A stretch of DNA of 36,537 nt from Oscillospiraceae bacterium (GTDB taxonomy: Bacteria; Bacillota; Clostridia; Oscillospirales; Oscillospiraceae): assembly GCA_015068155.1 (NCBI GenBank), contig SVLC01000017.1, positions 1 to 36,537 on the forward strand, given 5' to 3'. Positions 22,955 to 35,018 of this stretch are shown piece by piece. The notes beneath the pieces are model-generated. The model ran no database searches. It was not told where the DNA came from and saw only the letters and a program-made list of their open reading frames with translations. The position numbers were made by a program, and so were the translations under genes. Every line of letters begins with the position of its first letter. Within the stretch, counting starts at the first letter, position 1.

Positions 22955-23212
22955 ATGGGTATGGAATTCAACATCTATTTTCTGAAAGCTATGTGTGCCA
23001 TCGGCGCAGGTCTGTGTATGGGCATCGGCGCCATCGGCCCGGCTCTGGGCGAAGGCAATGCCGTAGGCAAGGCGCTGGAAGGCATGGCCCGTCAGCCTGA
23101 ATCCGCCGGTACCCTGCGTACCAACATGATCCTGGGCTGCGCCATTACTGAGACCACCGGTATCTACTCCCTGCTGATCTCCTTCCTGATCCTGTTCGCT
23201 ACCAACGTATAA
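22955..23212 (+). CDS. atpE: ATP synthase F0 subunit c, two-carboxylate (Na+-type) rotor
   Basis: 85 residues, helical hairpin with the RQP loop (Arg46-Gln47-Pro48). The ion site reads GPALGEGNAVG in helix 1 (Glu33) and ITETTGIYSLL in helix 2 (Glu66, Thr67, Thr68, Tyr71). In Na+ rotors the helix-2 pattern is ESTGIY, and a Gln usually sits at the helix-1 position. A Glu there with the second Glu is the two-carboxylate motif described for the Fusobacterium nucleatum c ring. Na+ coupling is therefore likely, with Ser replaced by Thr in the ligand shell. An AGGAGG ribosome binding site precedes the ATG. Confidence 0.95.
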   Translation: MGMEFNIYFLKAMCAIGAGLCMGIGAIGPALGEGNAVGKALEGMARQPESAGTLRTNMILGCAITETTGIYSLLISFLILFATNV

Positions 23213-23251
23213 CCTTTTGTCGCGACACATCAAAAGAAAGGAGCATCCTCA

Positions 23252-23758
23252 GTGGGACAATTTGAAAGCTTTATCGGCGTCAATTTTTGGACTGCTCTGT
23301 TTACCCTGCTGAACTTTTTGGCTTTGTTTTTCGTAGCCCGTCATTATCTCATCGGTCCTGTGATGCAGTTGATCCAGGCCCGGCAAAAGGAGATCGACGA
23401 TATGTACGCCAATGCCGACGCCGCCCAAACGGAGGCTGCTGCCCTGCAGGCCGAATACCAGCTGAAGCTGGACGATGCCCAGGCCACCTCCGAGCGGATC
23501 GTAAAAGAAGCGGTGGCCCGTGGTCAGGCCCGGGAGGAAGAAATCCTTCGGCAGGCCAAAGCCGAGGCCGATGCCATCCGGGAAAAAGCCAGCGCCGACA
23601 TTGCCATGGAGAAAAAGAAGGCGGTCAACGACGCCAAGGATGAAATCTCCGTTATTGCCGTGGCCATCGCCGGTAAGGTGGTGGGCCGGGAGCTGCAGGC
23701 AGATGATCACGCCCGTCTTGTGGATAAATTCATCGACGAATTGGGTGATGATGTATGA
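23252..23758 (+). CDS. atpF: ATP synthase F0 subunit b
   Basis: 168 residues starting at a GTG that has AAAGGAG 8 bases upstream. One N-terminal membrane helix (about 10-35, FWTALFTLLNFLALFFVARH) leads into a long charged helix with repeated AQ/AE patterns, the peripheral stalk that dimerises and holds F1. The C-terminus ends with FIDELGDDV. Its stop overlaps the atpH start (ATGA). Confidence 0.95.
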   Translation: MGQFESFIGVNFWTALFTLLNFLALFFVARHYLIGPVMQLIQARQKEIDDMYANADAAQTEAAALQAEYQLKLDDAQATSERIVKEAVARGQAREEEILRQAKAEADAIREKASADIAMEKKKAVNDAKDEISVIAVAIAGKVVGRELQADDHARLVDKFIDELGDDV

Positions 23759-24297
23759 CGCAGATCGGCAGCATTTACGGCCAGGCGCTGTATGATCTTG
23801 CCAGCAGCGAAGGCTTATCACAACCCATTTGGCAGGAACTGCACATTCTGCAGCAATGCTTCTGCGCAGAGCAGCCCGATTTTCTCAATTTACTGAGCAC
23901 CCCCTCCATTCCCAAGCAGGAACGGTGTCAGATTCTGGATGACAGTTTTGCAGACAAATTGCAGCCTTATGTACTGAATTTTTTGAAGATTCTCACGGAA
24001 AAAGGCTATATGCGCCATTTCGACCATTGCTGCACCGCATATCGGGACGCCTATTACCGGGATAACGGCATTCTGCTGGTGGAAGCGGTATCCGCAGCCC
24101 CGTTAACCGACGATCAAACACGGCGTTTGGCGCAAAAGCTCACCGCCGTTACCGGTAAGCAGATTGAACTGCACAGCCGGGTAGATCCCGATTGCATCGC
24201 CGGTATTCGTTTGGTTTATGACGGCAAGCAGGTGGATGATACGCTGCAGCATCGGTTATCCGATATCGGCAAACTGCTGAAAAATACCGCGCTTTGA
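23755..24297 (+). CDS. atpH: ATP synthase F1 subunit delta
   Basis: 180 residues, usual size. The N-terminal helical domain (IGSIYGQALYDLASSEGL; LKILTEKGYMRHFDHCC) binds the alpha subunits. The C-terminal domain (LLVEAVSAAPLTDDQTRRLAQ; DPDCIAGIRLVYDGKQVDDTL) contacts the b stalk. Its ATG overlaps the atpF stop. The GTTTGGTTTATG-type C-terminal signature IAGIRLVYDGKQVD fits the delta family's GG..v.id..viD consensus. Confidence 0.95.
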   Translation: MTQIGSIYGQALYDLASSEGLSQPIWQELHILQQCFCAEQPDFLNLLSTPSIPKQERCQILDDSFADKLQPYVLNFLKILTEKGYMRHFDHCCTAYRDAYYRDNGILLVEAVSAAPLTDDQTRRLAQKLTAVTGKQIELHSRVDPDCIAGIRLVYDGKQVDDTLQHRLSDIGKLLKNTAL

Positions 24298-24310
24298 AAG
24301 TAGGTAGACT

Positions 24311-25825
24311 ATGGAATTAAAACCCAACGAGATCACGAAACTCATTCGTGAGCAAATAAAAAACTATGCCCACCGGTTGGAAGTCAGTGAAACCGGAACG
24401 GTTATTCTTGTGGGCGACGGCATTGCCAAAGTTTCCGGACTGACAAACTGCATGGCCGGTGAGCTGGTGGCGCTGCCCAACGGCTCTTATGGCATGGCGC
24501 AGAATTTGGAAGAGGACACGGTTTCCGTCATTATCCTGGGCAGCGACAACGGAATCAAAGAAGGCGATACCGTTAAGCGTACCGGCAAGGTGGTATCCGT
24601 TCCCGTAGGCGAAAAGCTGATCGGCCGCGTAGTCAACGCCCTGGGCGAACCCATCGACGGCAAGGGCGCCATTGAAGCGGAGACCTTCCGGCCTATCGAG
24701 CTGCCGGCGCCCGGCATCATCGACCGGAAACACGTTTCCCGGCCTTTGCAGACCGGCATCAAGGCTATCGACTCTATGATCCCCATCGGCCGGGGTCAGC
24801 GTGAGCTGATCATCGGTGACCGTCAGACCGGCAAGACCACCATCGCCACCGACACCATTCTGAACCAAAAGGGCAAAGATGTGATCTGCATTTATGTGGC
24901 CATCGGTCAGAAGCGTTCCACCGTGGCCGGTATTGTGGAGAACCTCACCGCCGGCGGCGCTATGGATTATACCATCGTGGTATCCGCCACCGCTTCGGAG
25001 CTGGCCCCCATGCAGTTCATCGCCCCCTACGCCGGCTGCTCCATGGGCGAGCATTTTATGCACCAGGGCAAGGATGTGCTGATCATTTATGATGACCTGA
25101 GCAAGCACGCCGTGGCCTACCGGGCCATTTCCCTGCTGATCCGCCGGCCGCCCGGACGGGAGGCTTATCCCGGCGATGTGTTCTATCTCCATTCCCGTTT
25201 GCTGGAACGGGCAGCCCAGATGTCCGACGCCCGGGGCGGCGGCAGTTTGACCGCCCTGCCCATTATTGAGACCCAAGCCGGCGACGTATCCGCCTACATT
25301 CCCACCAACGTGATTTCCATCACCGACGGCCAGATCTTCCTGGAAACCGAGCTGTTCAATGCCGGCATCATGCCTGCTGTGAACCCCGGTATTTCCGTGT
25401 CCCGTGTCGGCGGTGATGCCCAGATCAAAGCCATGAAAAAGGTGGCCGGTTCCCTGAAGCTGCTGTACTCCCAGTACCGGGAGCTGCAAAGCTTTGCACA
25501 GTTCGGCTCCGACCTGGATGCGGACACCAAGGCCCGTCTGGCCTTGGGCGAACGGATCGTGGCGGTGCTGAAGCAGAAGAACAACGCCCCCAAGGAAGTG
25601 GCCCAGCAGGTTTGCATCATTTACGCCGTCACCAAGGGCTATCTCAACAAGCTGAAGCTGGCGCAGGTGCCGGAATTTGAAAAGCGGCTGGAAGAATTTA
25701 TGGATGCCCGGTACGAGCATGTGCTGCGGTCCATCCGCGCCAGCGGCAAGCTGGAAGCAGATACCGAGGAAGCCTTGCAGCAGGCCCTTACCGCCTTGCT
25801 GGCCGAGTTCATTCCGCAGACGTAA
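24311..25825 (+). CDS. atpA: ATP synthase F1 subunit alpha
   Basis: 504 residues. N-terminal beta barrel ([18 protein letters not shown]), P-loop GDRQTGKT (169-176), and the non-catalytic nucleotide site typical of alpha. The AIRPAINVGxSVSRVG-type motif appears as [18 protein letters not shown] (usual reading [12 protein letters not shown]; here Pro replaces Val). The C-terminal helical domain is complete. It starts 14 bases after atpH with a weak GTAGGT site. Core of the F1 hexamer. Confidence 0.97.
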   Translation: MELKPNEITKLIREQIKNYAHRLEVSETGTVILVGDGIAKVSGLTNCMAGELVALPNGSYGMAQNLEEDTVSVIILGSDNGIKEGDTVKRTGKVVSVPVGEKLIGRVVNALGEPIDGKGAIEAETFRPIELPAPGIIDRKHVSRPLQTGIKAIDSMIPIGRGQRELIIGDRQTGKTTIATDTILNQKGKDVICIYVAIGQKRSTVAGIVENLTAGGAMDYTIVVSATASELAPMQFIAPYAGCSMGEHFMHQGKDVLIIYDDLSKHAVAYRAISLLIRRPPGREAYPGDVFYLHSRLLERAAQMSDARGGGSLTALPIIETQAGDVSAYIPTNVISITDGQIFLETELFNAGIMPAVNPGISVSRVGGDAQIKAMKKVAGSLKLLYSQYRELQSFAQFGSDLDADTKARLALGERIVAVLKQKNNAPKEVAQQVCIIYAVTKGYLNKLKLAQVPEFEKRLEEFMDARYEHVLRSIRASGKLEADTEEALQQALTALLAEFIPQT

Positions 25826-25840
25826 AGGAGGGAGCGCATC

Positions 25841-28550
<2,710 letters not shown>

Positions 28551-28554
28551 GCCA

Positions 28555-28589
28555 CAGGCGCATCCGACTTGGATGCGCCTGCTTTTCTT
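28555..28589 (+). terminator. Terminator of the atp operon
   Basis: CAGGCGCATCC-GACTT-GGATGCGCCTG then CTTTTCTT. Confidence 0.9.
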
Positions 28590-28634
28590 GATCGATGCAA
28601 AAATTGTTGTTTATCTCGGCAAATGTAAAGAGCA

Positions 28635-28746
28635 TGTCCTTCTGAGCGAAGCCGCCCATGGGCGGCGAAGTCGAAGAATCCGTCCCTGGGGTAGATTTCT
28701 GAGGGGAAACGGATCCTTCGACTCCCTCCGGTCGCTCAGGATGACA
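28635..28746. repeat. Imperfect palindromic interspersed repeat, about 112 bases
   Basis: It begins TGTCCTTCTGAGCG and ends CGCTCAGGATGACA, with matching inner blocks GTCGAAGAATCCGT and ACGGATCCTTCGAC and a perfect inner palindrome GCCGCCCATGGGCGGC. This layout matches small non-autonomous palindromic repeats seen between genes of gut Firmicutes. No coding sequence. The rest of the 331-base gap (28551-28881) holds the operon terminator and the region before the XRE gene, where I see no convincing promoter. Confidence 0.65.
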
Positions 28747-28881
28747 TAGGCTTTGGGGGATCGTTGCAGAAGCATAATTTAACGGTGCAACCGCTGGTTG
28801 CTAAATTTTAAAGCCCGGTTGGTGGACTTTTGGGGACGGAAATGGTATCATACTGACAGTAATCGCGAGGAGGTCGATCCT

Positions 28882-29370
28882 ATGAATTTGGGAGAAAACA
28901 TTTACCGGCTGCGGACGGAGCGGAATATGTCCCAGGGAGATTTGGCAGATGCGCTGGATGTTTCCCGTCAGTCGGTGAGCAAGTGGGAAAACAATTCCGC
29001 TGTGCCGGAACTGGAAAAGCTTTTGAAAATGGCAGAAGCATTTGACATCACCCTGGATGAACTGGTAACCGGTCAGCAGAAAACCGCAGCGCCCCCTCCC
29101 CCGCTCAATCCGTCTTCGCCAGCGCCCCAACGGATGTCCGCCAAAAAGATCGTTGGCATCGCGCTGTTGGTATTTGCCGGACTGTGTCTGATCGTATTTA
29201 CCGCGGTCGGCTTTCTGATAGGCGCATGGTTTTGGGGGATCGTGATCGCCCTGCCCTGCCTGCTGTGCGGTCTGATATGTTTGCTGTGTGAGCACAACAT
29301 CGGCCTGAAGTGTGCCTGGGCTGTATATTTACTCCTTTGGGTATTGCTGACGATCGTTCTGATGAGGTGA
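28882..29370 (+). CDS. XRE-family regulator with C-terminal membrane segments
   Basis: 162 residues from the ATG at 28882, which has GAGGAGGT 9 bases upstream; a frame from 28798 is open but has no site. N-terminal helix-turn-helix: IYRLRTERNMSQGDLADALDV, SRQSVSKWENNSAVPELEKLL, then a Pro-rich linker PPPPLNPSSPAP at about 72-85 and three hydrophobic segments (about 95-118, 120-140 and 145-162). This is a membrane-anchored repressor layout common in clostridia, in which the membrane part may sense envelope state or antimicrobials. The next gene, 6 bases downstream, is another small membrane protein and may be its partner. Confidence 0.9.
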   Translation: MNLGENIYRLRTERNMSQGDLADALDVSRQSVSKWENNSAVPELEKLLKMAEAFDITLDELVTGQQKTAAPPPPLNPSSPAPQRMSAKKIVGIALLVFAGLCLIVFTAVGFLIGAWFWGIVIALPCLLCGLICLLCEHNIGLKCAWAVYLLLWVLLTIVLMR

Positions 29371-29376
29371 TTAACT

Positions 29377-29637
29377 ATGTCATTGAAATTTAGTGCTTTT
29401 TATGTTCTCATGCTGGCAGCAGGCATTGTCCTGACTGTGATCACCATGGTTCGGATGCGTTCCGGCAAAATTCGTATCCCCCTCTGGAGCAAGATCCTGC
29501 TGAGTTTTGCCATGATCGCCATGCTGGTCATCACACTGTTAGGCATGCTGCCCACCCGCAGCGTCACTGTCAACCGGGATCACACCACGCAGATCATTAC
29601 CCCCAGCAAGCATTCATACCCTTGGGCCGCCCGGTAA
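29377..29637 (+). CDS. Small two-helix membrane protein
   Basis: 86 residues, two membrane helices (about 6-27 and 38-60) joined by a basic loop RMRSGKIRIPLWSK, and a short polar tail. No family recognised. It lies 6 bases after the XRE regulator with GAGGTG upstream, so it is probably co-expressed and possibly partnered with it. Its stop codon lies in the loop of the following terminator hairpin. Confidence 0.75.
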   Translation: MSLKFSAFYVLMLAAGIVLTVITMVRMRSGKIRIPLWSKILLSFAMIAMLVITLLGMLPTRSVTVNRDHTTQIITPSKHSYPWAAR

Positions 29638-29660
29638 CGGGCGGCTTTCCAACTTTTTTC
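29626..29660 (+). terminator. Terminator overlapping the small membrane protein stop
   Basis: GCCGCCCG-GTAA-CGGGCGGC then TTTCCAACTTTTTT. The TAA stop (29635-29637) is in the loop. Confidence 0.8.
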
Positions 29661-29680
29661 AGAAAAATAGAACTTTCCTC

Positions 29681-29719
29681 TTGTAAATTTTGACTTTTTG
29701 GCGTATACTATTCTATCAT
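29681..29719 (+). promoter_or_regulatory. Overlapping promoters of asnS
   Basis: TTGTAA, 17 bases, TATACT, and TTGACT, 18 bases, TATCAT overlap; the first gives a slightly longer leader. Both are plausible. Confidence 0.55.
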
Positions 29720-29746
29720 GCTATAAAATATGAGAGGTATGCCCAT

Positions 29747-31138
<1,392 letters not shown>

Positions 31139-31173
31139 TCCCAACCGGGAAAGATCGTATATGCAAAATATGG

Positions 31174-31200
31174 AGGGCAGCCCTTTGGCTGCCCTTTCTT
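31174..31200 (+). terminator. Terminator after asnS
   Basis: AGGGCAGCC-CTTT-GGCTGCCCT then TTCTTTAA. Confidence 0.85.
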
Positions 31201-31215
31201 TAAGGAGTACATAGT

Positions 31216-32424
31216 ATGAAGAAAAGCATCAATATCCGCTGGCTGTATTTGGCGCTGGGTGTGGCCAGTATGCTGTTTGCCGGCATTATCTATGGCTGGT
31301 CCATTTTGAAGGCCCCCTTTGCGGGCATTTGGGATGCCTCCCAACTGGCGCTGAACTTTACCATCACCATGACCTGCTTCTGCCTTGGCGGTTTTATCGG
31401 CGCCAAGCTTAGCAAGCGTTTCGGCATTTTGGTCTCCATCATTTCCGCCGGTGTACTGTCCTGCGCCGGTTTCATTCTGGCATCCTTCCTGGATGGCAGC
31501 AGCATTCTGATGCTGTACCTGAGCTACGGCGTACTGGCAGGACTTGGCATCGGCATCGCTTATAATGCCGTGATCTCCACCGTCAACGCCTGGTTCCCCG
31601 ACAAAAAGGGCCTTTGCTCCGGCTGCCTGATGATGGGTTTCGGCGCAAGCAGCTTGGTGATCGGCAATTTGGCCAGCAAGATCATGGCCTCCCAGGGCTG
31701 GGAAAGCGCTTATGTGATGCTGGGTATCGCTTTGGGTGTTGTGCTGGTGATCACCGCGCTGGTGCTGAAGCGTCCCGATCCGGACACGGTCTTCCCTGCG
31801 CCCAAGGCCAAGAAAAAGGCCAGCGCCGAAGTTTTTGAAACTCAGGATTATGCCACCGGTGAGATGCTCCGCAGAAGCAGCTTCTGGATGGCCTTTGTGG
31901 GTATCGGTCTGCTGGCCGCCGTGGGCAGCAGTGTTATCAGCTTTGCCAAGGATCTGTCCCTGGCCACCGGCGCGGAAGAATCTTTAGCCATCACCCTGGT
32001 GGGTGTGCTTTCCGTGTGCAACGGCCTGGGCCGTATCTTCACCGGCGCGCTGTTTGATGCCACCGGCCGCCGGGTCACGATGATCGCCTCCAACATCATC
32101 ACCATCTGCGCTGCCGGCGTGACTCTGATCGCCGTTGTCCTGAATTCTTTGCCGCTGTGCATCGTGGGACTGTGCCTGGTGGGTATGAGCTACGGTTCCT
32201 GCCCCACCGTTTCTTCCGCTTTCGTGTCCGCTTTCTACGGCGCAAAGCACTTCCCCACCAATTTCTCCATTATGAACTTCAATCTCATCGGTTCTTCCCT
32301 GATGGCCACTGCCTGCAGCAAGCTGATCAATGTGGGCGGCGCCGGCTACATGGCGCCTTTTGCGCTGTTGCTGAGCCTGAGCGTCATTGCACTGGTGCTG
32401 AATTTGCTGATCAAGAAGCCCTGA
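31216..32424 (+). CDS. OFA-type major facilitator transporter
   Basis: 402 residues, twelve membrane segments in two halves joined by a basic loop (about 192-212, PKAKKKASAEVFETQDYATG). The first half has FAGIIYGWSILKAPFAGIWD and GLGIGIAYNAVISTVNAWFPDKKGLCSG, both typical of the oxalate/formate antiporter (OFA) family. The second half has GVLSVCNGLGRIFTGALFDATGRR. These carry small organic anions by exchange or proton symport; the substrate cannot be read from sequence. AAGGAG lies 8 bases before the ATG, right after the asnS terminator, so it needs its own promoter or read-through. Confidence 0.9.
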   Translation: MKKSINIRWLYLALGVASMLFAGIIYGWSILKAPFAGIWDASQLALNFTITMTCFCLGGFIGAKLSKRFGILVSIISAGVLSCAGFILASFLDGSSILMLYLSYGVLAGLGIGIAYNAVISTVNAWFPDKKGLCSGCLMMGFGASSLVIGNLASKIMASQGWESAYVMLGIALGVVLVITALVLKRPDPDTVFPAPKAKKKASAEVFETQDYATGEMLRRSSFWMAFVGIGLLAAVGSSVISFAKDLSLATGAEESLAITLVGVLSVCNGLGRIFTGALFDATGRRVTMIASNIITICAAGVTLIAVVLNSLPLCIVGLCLVGMSYGSCPTVSSAFVSAFYGAKHFPTNFSIMNFNLIGSSLMATACSKLINVGGAGYMAPFALLLSLSVIALVLNLLIKKP

Positions 32425-32447
32425 GATATATTCTTCTAACGATCATA

Positions 32448-32478
32448 TTGTAGGGCGGGGGCTTGCTCCCGCCGACAA
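32448..32478. repeat. Short palindromic repeat (GTAGGGCGG family)
   Basis: TTGTAGGGCGGGGGC-TTG-CTCCCGCCGACAA, imperfect palindrome in the gap after the transporter. Confidence 0.6.
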
Positions 32479-32488
32479 ATAAAAACAG

Positions 32489-32526
32489 AACCGCAGCATC
32501 CAATCATCATGATGGGTGCTGCGGTT
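32489..32526. terminator. Terminator between convergent genes
   Basis: AACCGCAGCATCC pairs with GGGTGCTGCGGTT (one G-T pair), loop of 12 bases. On the minus strand it is followed by CTGTTTTTATTTG, so it best serves the 32559-33113 gene. Confidence 0.75.
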
Positions 32527-32558
32527 AACTGTTTGATAAATAGGAAGCAGATTTTCTA

Positions 32559-33113
32559 TCAAAAGTAGTGTCCGAATACTCTCCTGAATTGCTGGATGTT
32601 CTGCTTTTGCTCACAGGCTTCTGAAATTGTTTGAAAATTATCAATGATTCTCATTTTTAAAACCAATCTAGATTTCTTCAAAAACTCGATTTCTAAATAG
32701 AACGAAGGTCGAGGCGAAAACCCCAAAAACACATCTTTCTCGTTTTCCGTAGAAATCAAATAGGAATTGTGGTTTTCGTCTACAATTTTATATTTTCGTT
32801 TACCACTGGTTGCTCCGCTATTATTTTTGAAAGTAAATCTACCATCATATTGCATTTCCGATATCTTGATAGTCGCTTTTTCAATATTGCCCGTTTTTAT
32901 ATCTTTGCTTACTTTGCAATAAAGTATCAGCAAGGGCGTGGTCATCAAATAAATAATGAAAAATAAAGCCGGAATAGCCCAAAAAAATTCGTCAATTTCA
33001 CGCATGGAAACCATAAGAGCAACCACAATCGCAAATAATACGGATACTACCACAAGCCAGCTAACATAATCGGAAAAATAATTACGAATCACACTGCTAT
33101 ATTTGTTCTTCAT
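32559..33113 (-). CDS. AT-rich membrane protein of unknown function
   Basis: 184 residues from the ATG at 33113 (GGAGG, 10 bases upstream; a start nine codons earlier is possible but would overlap that site). Two membrane helices (about 20-42 and 48-68) precede a strand-rich cytosolic domain ending in a coiled region (QTISEACEQKQNIQQFRRVFG). Base composition is far richer in A/T than its neighbours, like the 14285-14578 gene, hinting at a foreign origin. No family recognised. Confidence 0.75.
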   Translation of the reverse strand: MKNKYSSVIRNYFSDYVSWLVVVSVLFAIVVALMVSMREIDEFFWAIPALFFIIYLMTTPLLILYCKVSKDIKTGNIEKATIKISEMQYDGRFTFKNNSGATSGKRKYKIVDENHNSYLISTENEKDVFLGFSPRPSFYLEIEFLKKSRLVLKMRIIDNFQTISEACEQKQNIQQFRRVFGHYF

Positions 33114-33146
33114 GTTATCTCTCCCTCCACTGTTTTCCATTAAGAC

Positions 33147-33175
33147 TGTGGGCGATTCGTGAATCGCCCCTACAA
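33147..33175. repeat. Short palindromic repeat (GTAGGGGCG family)
   Basis: TGTGGGCGATTC-G-TGAATCGCCCCTACA, a near-perfect palindrome ending two bases before the GH2 gene stop. Confidence 0.65.
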
Positions 33176-33176
33176 G

Positions 33177-34871
33177 TCATTCCACCCCGTTCTGCAGTGC
33201 TGCGGCAATCGGCAACATGGTTTCCGGGGTCAGCTTACAGACCTTGCGGTCATAGGTGACGATGCCGTTGATCTCATCCTCTACATCGCTGACCTGGGTG
33301 TAGATGGCGGCGCAAAGGCCGTTTTTCACGCAAGGCAGCACTTCCTCCAGGTACAGCTTCTTCATAGCCTCCGACAGCTCCTCCGGAGTCTTACAGCCAC
33401 CGTAGCCGTAGGTCTTATCGGGATCAAACACATGGCCTTCGCATTTGTAGGTCTTACCGCCAAATTCCGACAGCACCAGCGGTTTTTTGCCGTTGCCCTT
33501 GAGATTGACTTTTCTGAAATACACATGGCGGCTGTCCACATCGGTTTTCTTGCGACGGAACCAGCCGGAGGTGGCGTCGATGAAGCGGGTATCGTCCAAC
33601 TTTTTGAAGAGTTCATAGACCCGGTCGCTGTCGAACTGACCCCAGCCCTCATTGAAGATGGTCCAATAGCAGATACAGGGATGATTTTTCAGTTGATTCA
33701 CAGTGGCCTCCATACCCTCCAGGAACATTTTTTGCTGACGGGGATCTGTATGGAAGTATTTATCGGAACAGGTTTGGCAGGCAGGCAAAACGGTGGGCAA
33801 AACCGTATCGCGCATATAGTGATACGGGCCGTTGTTCACCATATCCTGGAAAACCATCATGCCCAGTTTGTCGCACTGGTAATAAAATTCCTCCGGCTCC
33901 ACCTTGATATGCTTGCGAAGGGCGTTAAAGCCTAGTTTTTTCATGGCAAGAATGTCATCAGCATAGCATTCCGGCTTGGCGGGGGTGAAAATGCCATCGG
34001 GCCAATAGCCCTGATCCAACAGGCCATGGAAGAAACAGGGCTTGCCATTGAGGCACAGGCGGGGATAATTTCCCACTTTTTTGATTTCCAGGGAACGGAT
34101 CGCAAAATAGGAGTCCACCTTGTCCTCCCCCGCTTCCACTGTGAAATCATAGAGATAAGGGTCTTCCGGACTCCACAGGTGGGGATCTTCCGGGGTAACG
34201 GTAACAGCTCCATCAGTTAACATAAATTCCCCGAGGGCAGGTACACGCACCTTGCCATCCATTGAGGGTTCGATGGAGATGGTGACGGAATAACCGCGGT
34301 TTTCAATGTTCAGCTTGCGGATATAGTTCTCGGGGACGGACTCCAGCCACACCGTCTGCCAGATACCGGATACGGGCGTGTACCACATACCGCCCCGGTT
34401 AAGTGTCTGTTTGCCATAGGGATCGGTTTGGTCCTCCAAATCGTCCATGCAGCATATGGTCAGCCGATTGACCGCTTCCAAAGCATGGGTGATATCCAGG
34501 CAGAAAGCATGGTAGCCGCCCCGGTGGGAGCCTACAGGCTTGCCGTTGAGGAACACCTCCGCCCGCTGGTCCGCTGCGCCGATATGCAGCAGTACTCTGC
34601 CACGGTTGAAGCCCTCCGGAAGCATAAACTCCCGGGTGTAGCTCAGCAGACTTCCCTCATCGTAGTGCTTGCCAATGGCAGAAAGCCGGCTTTCCGGGCA
34701 AAATGGCAGGCGAATATGGCCCTGGCTTTCATAGTTTACTGCAAATTCCCAGGGGCCGTTTAGGTTTACATAACTATCACGCCGCATTTGTGGACGGGGA
34801 TATACCTGCCAGGGCGTTTCGTTGGAGGCAAGCAGTTCCTCTCCTCTTTCGGTCAATAAATCTACGAGCAT
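33177..34871 (-). CDS. Glycoside hydrolase family 2 enzyme
   Basis: 564 residues. A jelly-roll sugar-binding domain (about 40-175) has LNGPWEFAV and VFLNGKPVGSHRGGYHAF, an Ig-like domain (about 176-260) follows, and the TIM barrel starts near FHGLLDQGYWPDG. The acid/base is Glu408 in WTIFNEGWGQ and the nucleophile Glu469 in LVLSEFGG, both in the usual GH2 places. The family includes beta-galactosidase, beta-glucuronidase and beta-mannosidase; the glucuronidase-like layout is suggestive but substrate choice is not settled. No signal peptide, so it acts in the cytosol on imported oligosaccharide. The MFS gene upstream on this strand ends 147 bases before it and may import the substrate. Confidence 0.9.
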   Translation of the reverse strand: MLVDLLTERGEELLASNETPWQVYPRPQMRRDSYVNLNGPWEFAVNYESQGHIRLPFCPESRLSAIGKHYDEGSLLSYTREFMLPEGFNRGRVLLHIGAADQRAEVFLNGKPVGSHRGGYHAFCLDITHALEAVNRLTICCMDDLEDQTDPYGKQTLNRGGMWYTPVSGIWQTVWLESVPENYIRKLNIENRGYSVTISIEPSMDGKVRVPALGEFMLTDGAVTVTPEDPHLWSPEDPYLYDFTVEAGEDKVDSYFAIRSLEIKKVGNYPRLCLNGKPCFFHGLLDQGYWPDGIFTPAKPECYADDILAMKKLGFNALRKHIKVEPEEFYYQCDKLGMMVFQDMVNNGPYHYMRDTVLPTVLPACQTCSDKYFHTDPRQQKMFLEGMEATVNQLKNHPCICYWTIFNEGWGQFDSDRVYELFKKLDDTRFIDATSGWFRRKKTDVDSRHVYFRKVNLKGNGKKPLVLSEFGGKTYKCEGHVFDPDKTYGYGGCKTPEELSEAMKKLYLEEVLPCVKNGLCAAIYTQVSDVEDEINGIVTYDRKVCKLTPETMLPIAAALQNGVE

Positions 34872-35018
34872 ATTGGCGCTCCTTTCCCGGATAAATTGGT
34901 ATGGTAAATGCGCATTTAATAAACGCTGGTAATGTCCGGCTGCCGATTACTATGTCATTCCAAGAGCCGGTAACAGTACATTGTAATTGATTCGACGCCT
35001 AATCGTGTAAGCAACCAT

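Noticed and set aside
28797..28881. Start of the XRE gene at 28798
   Set aside because: No ribosome binding site at that start; a strong GAGGAGG precedes the ATG at 28882, where the helix-turn-helix family normally begins.
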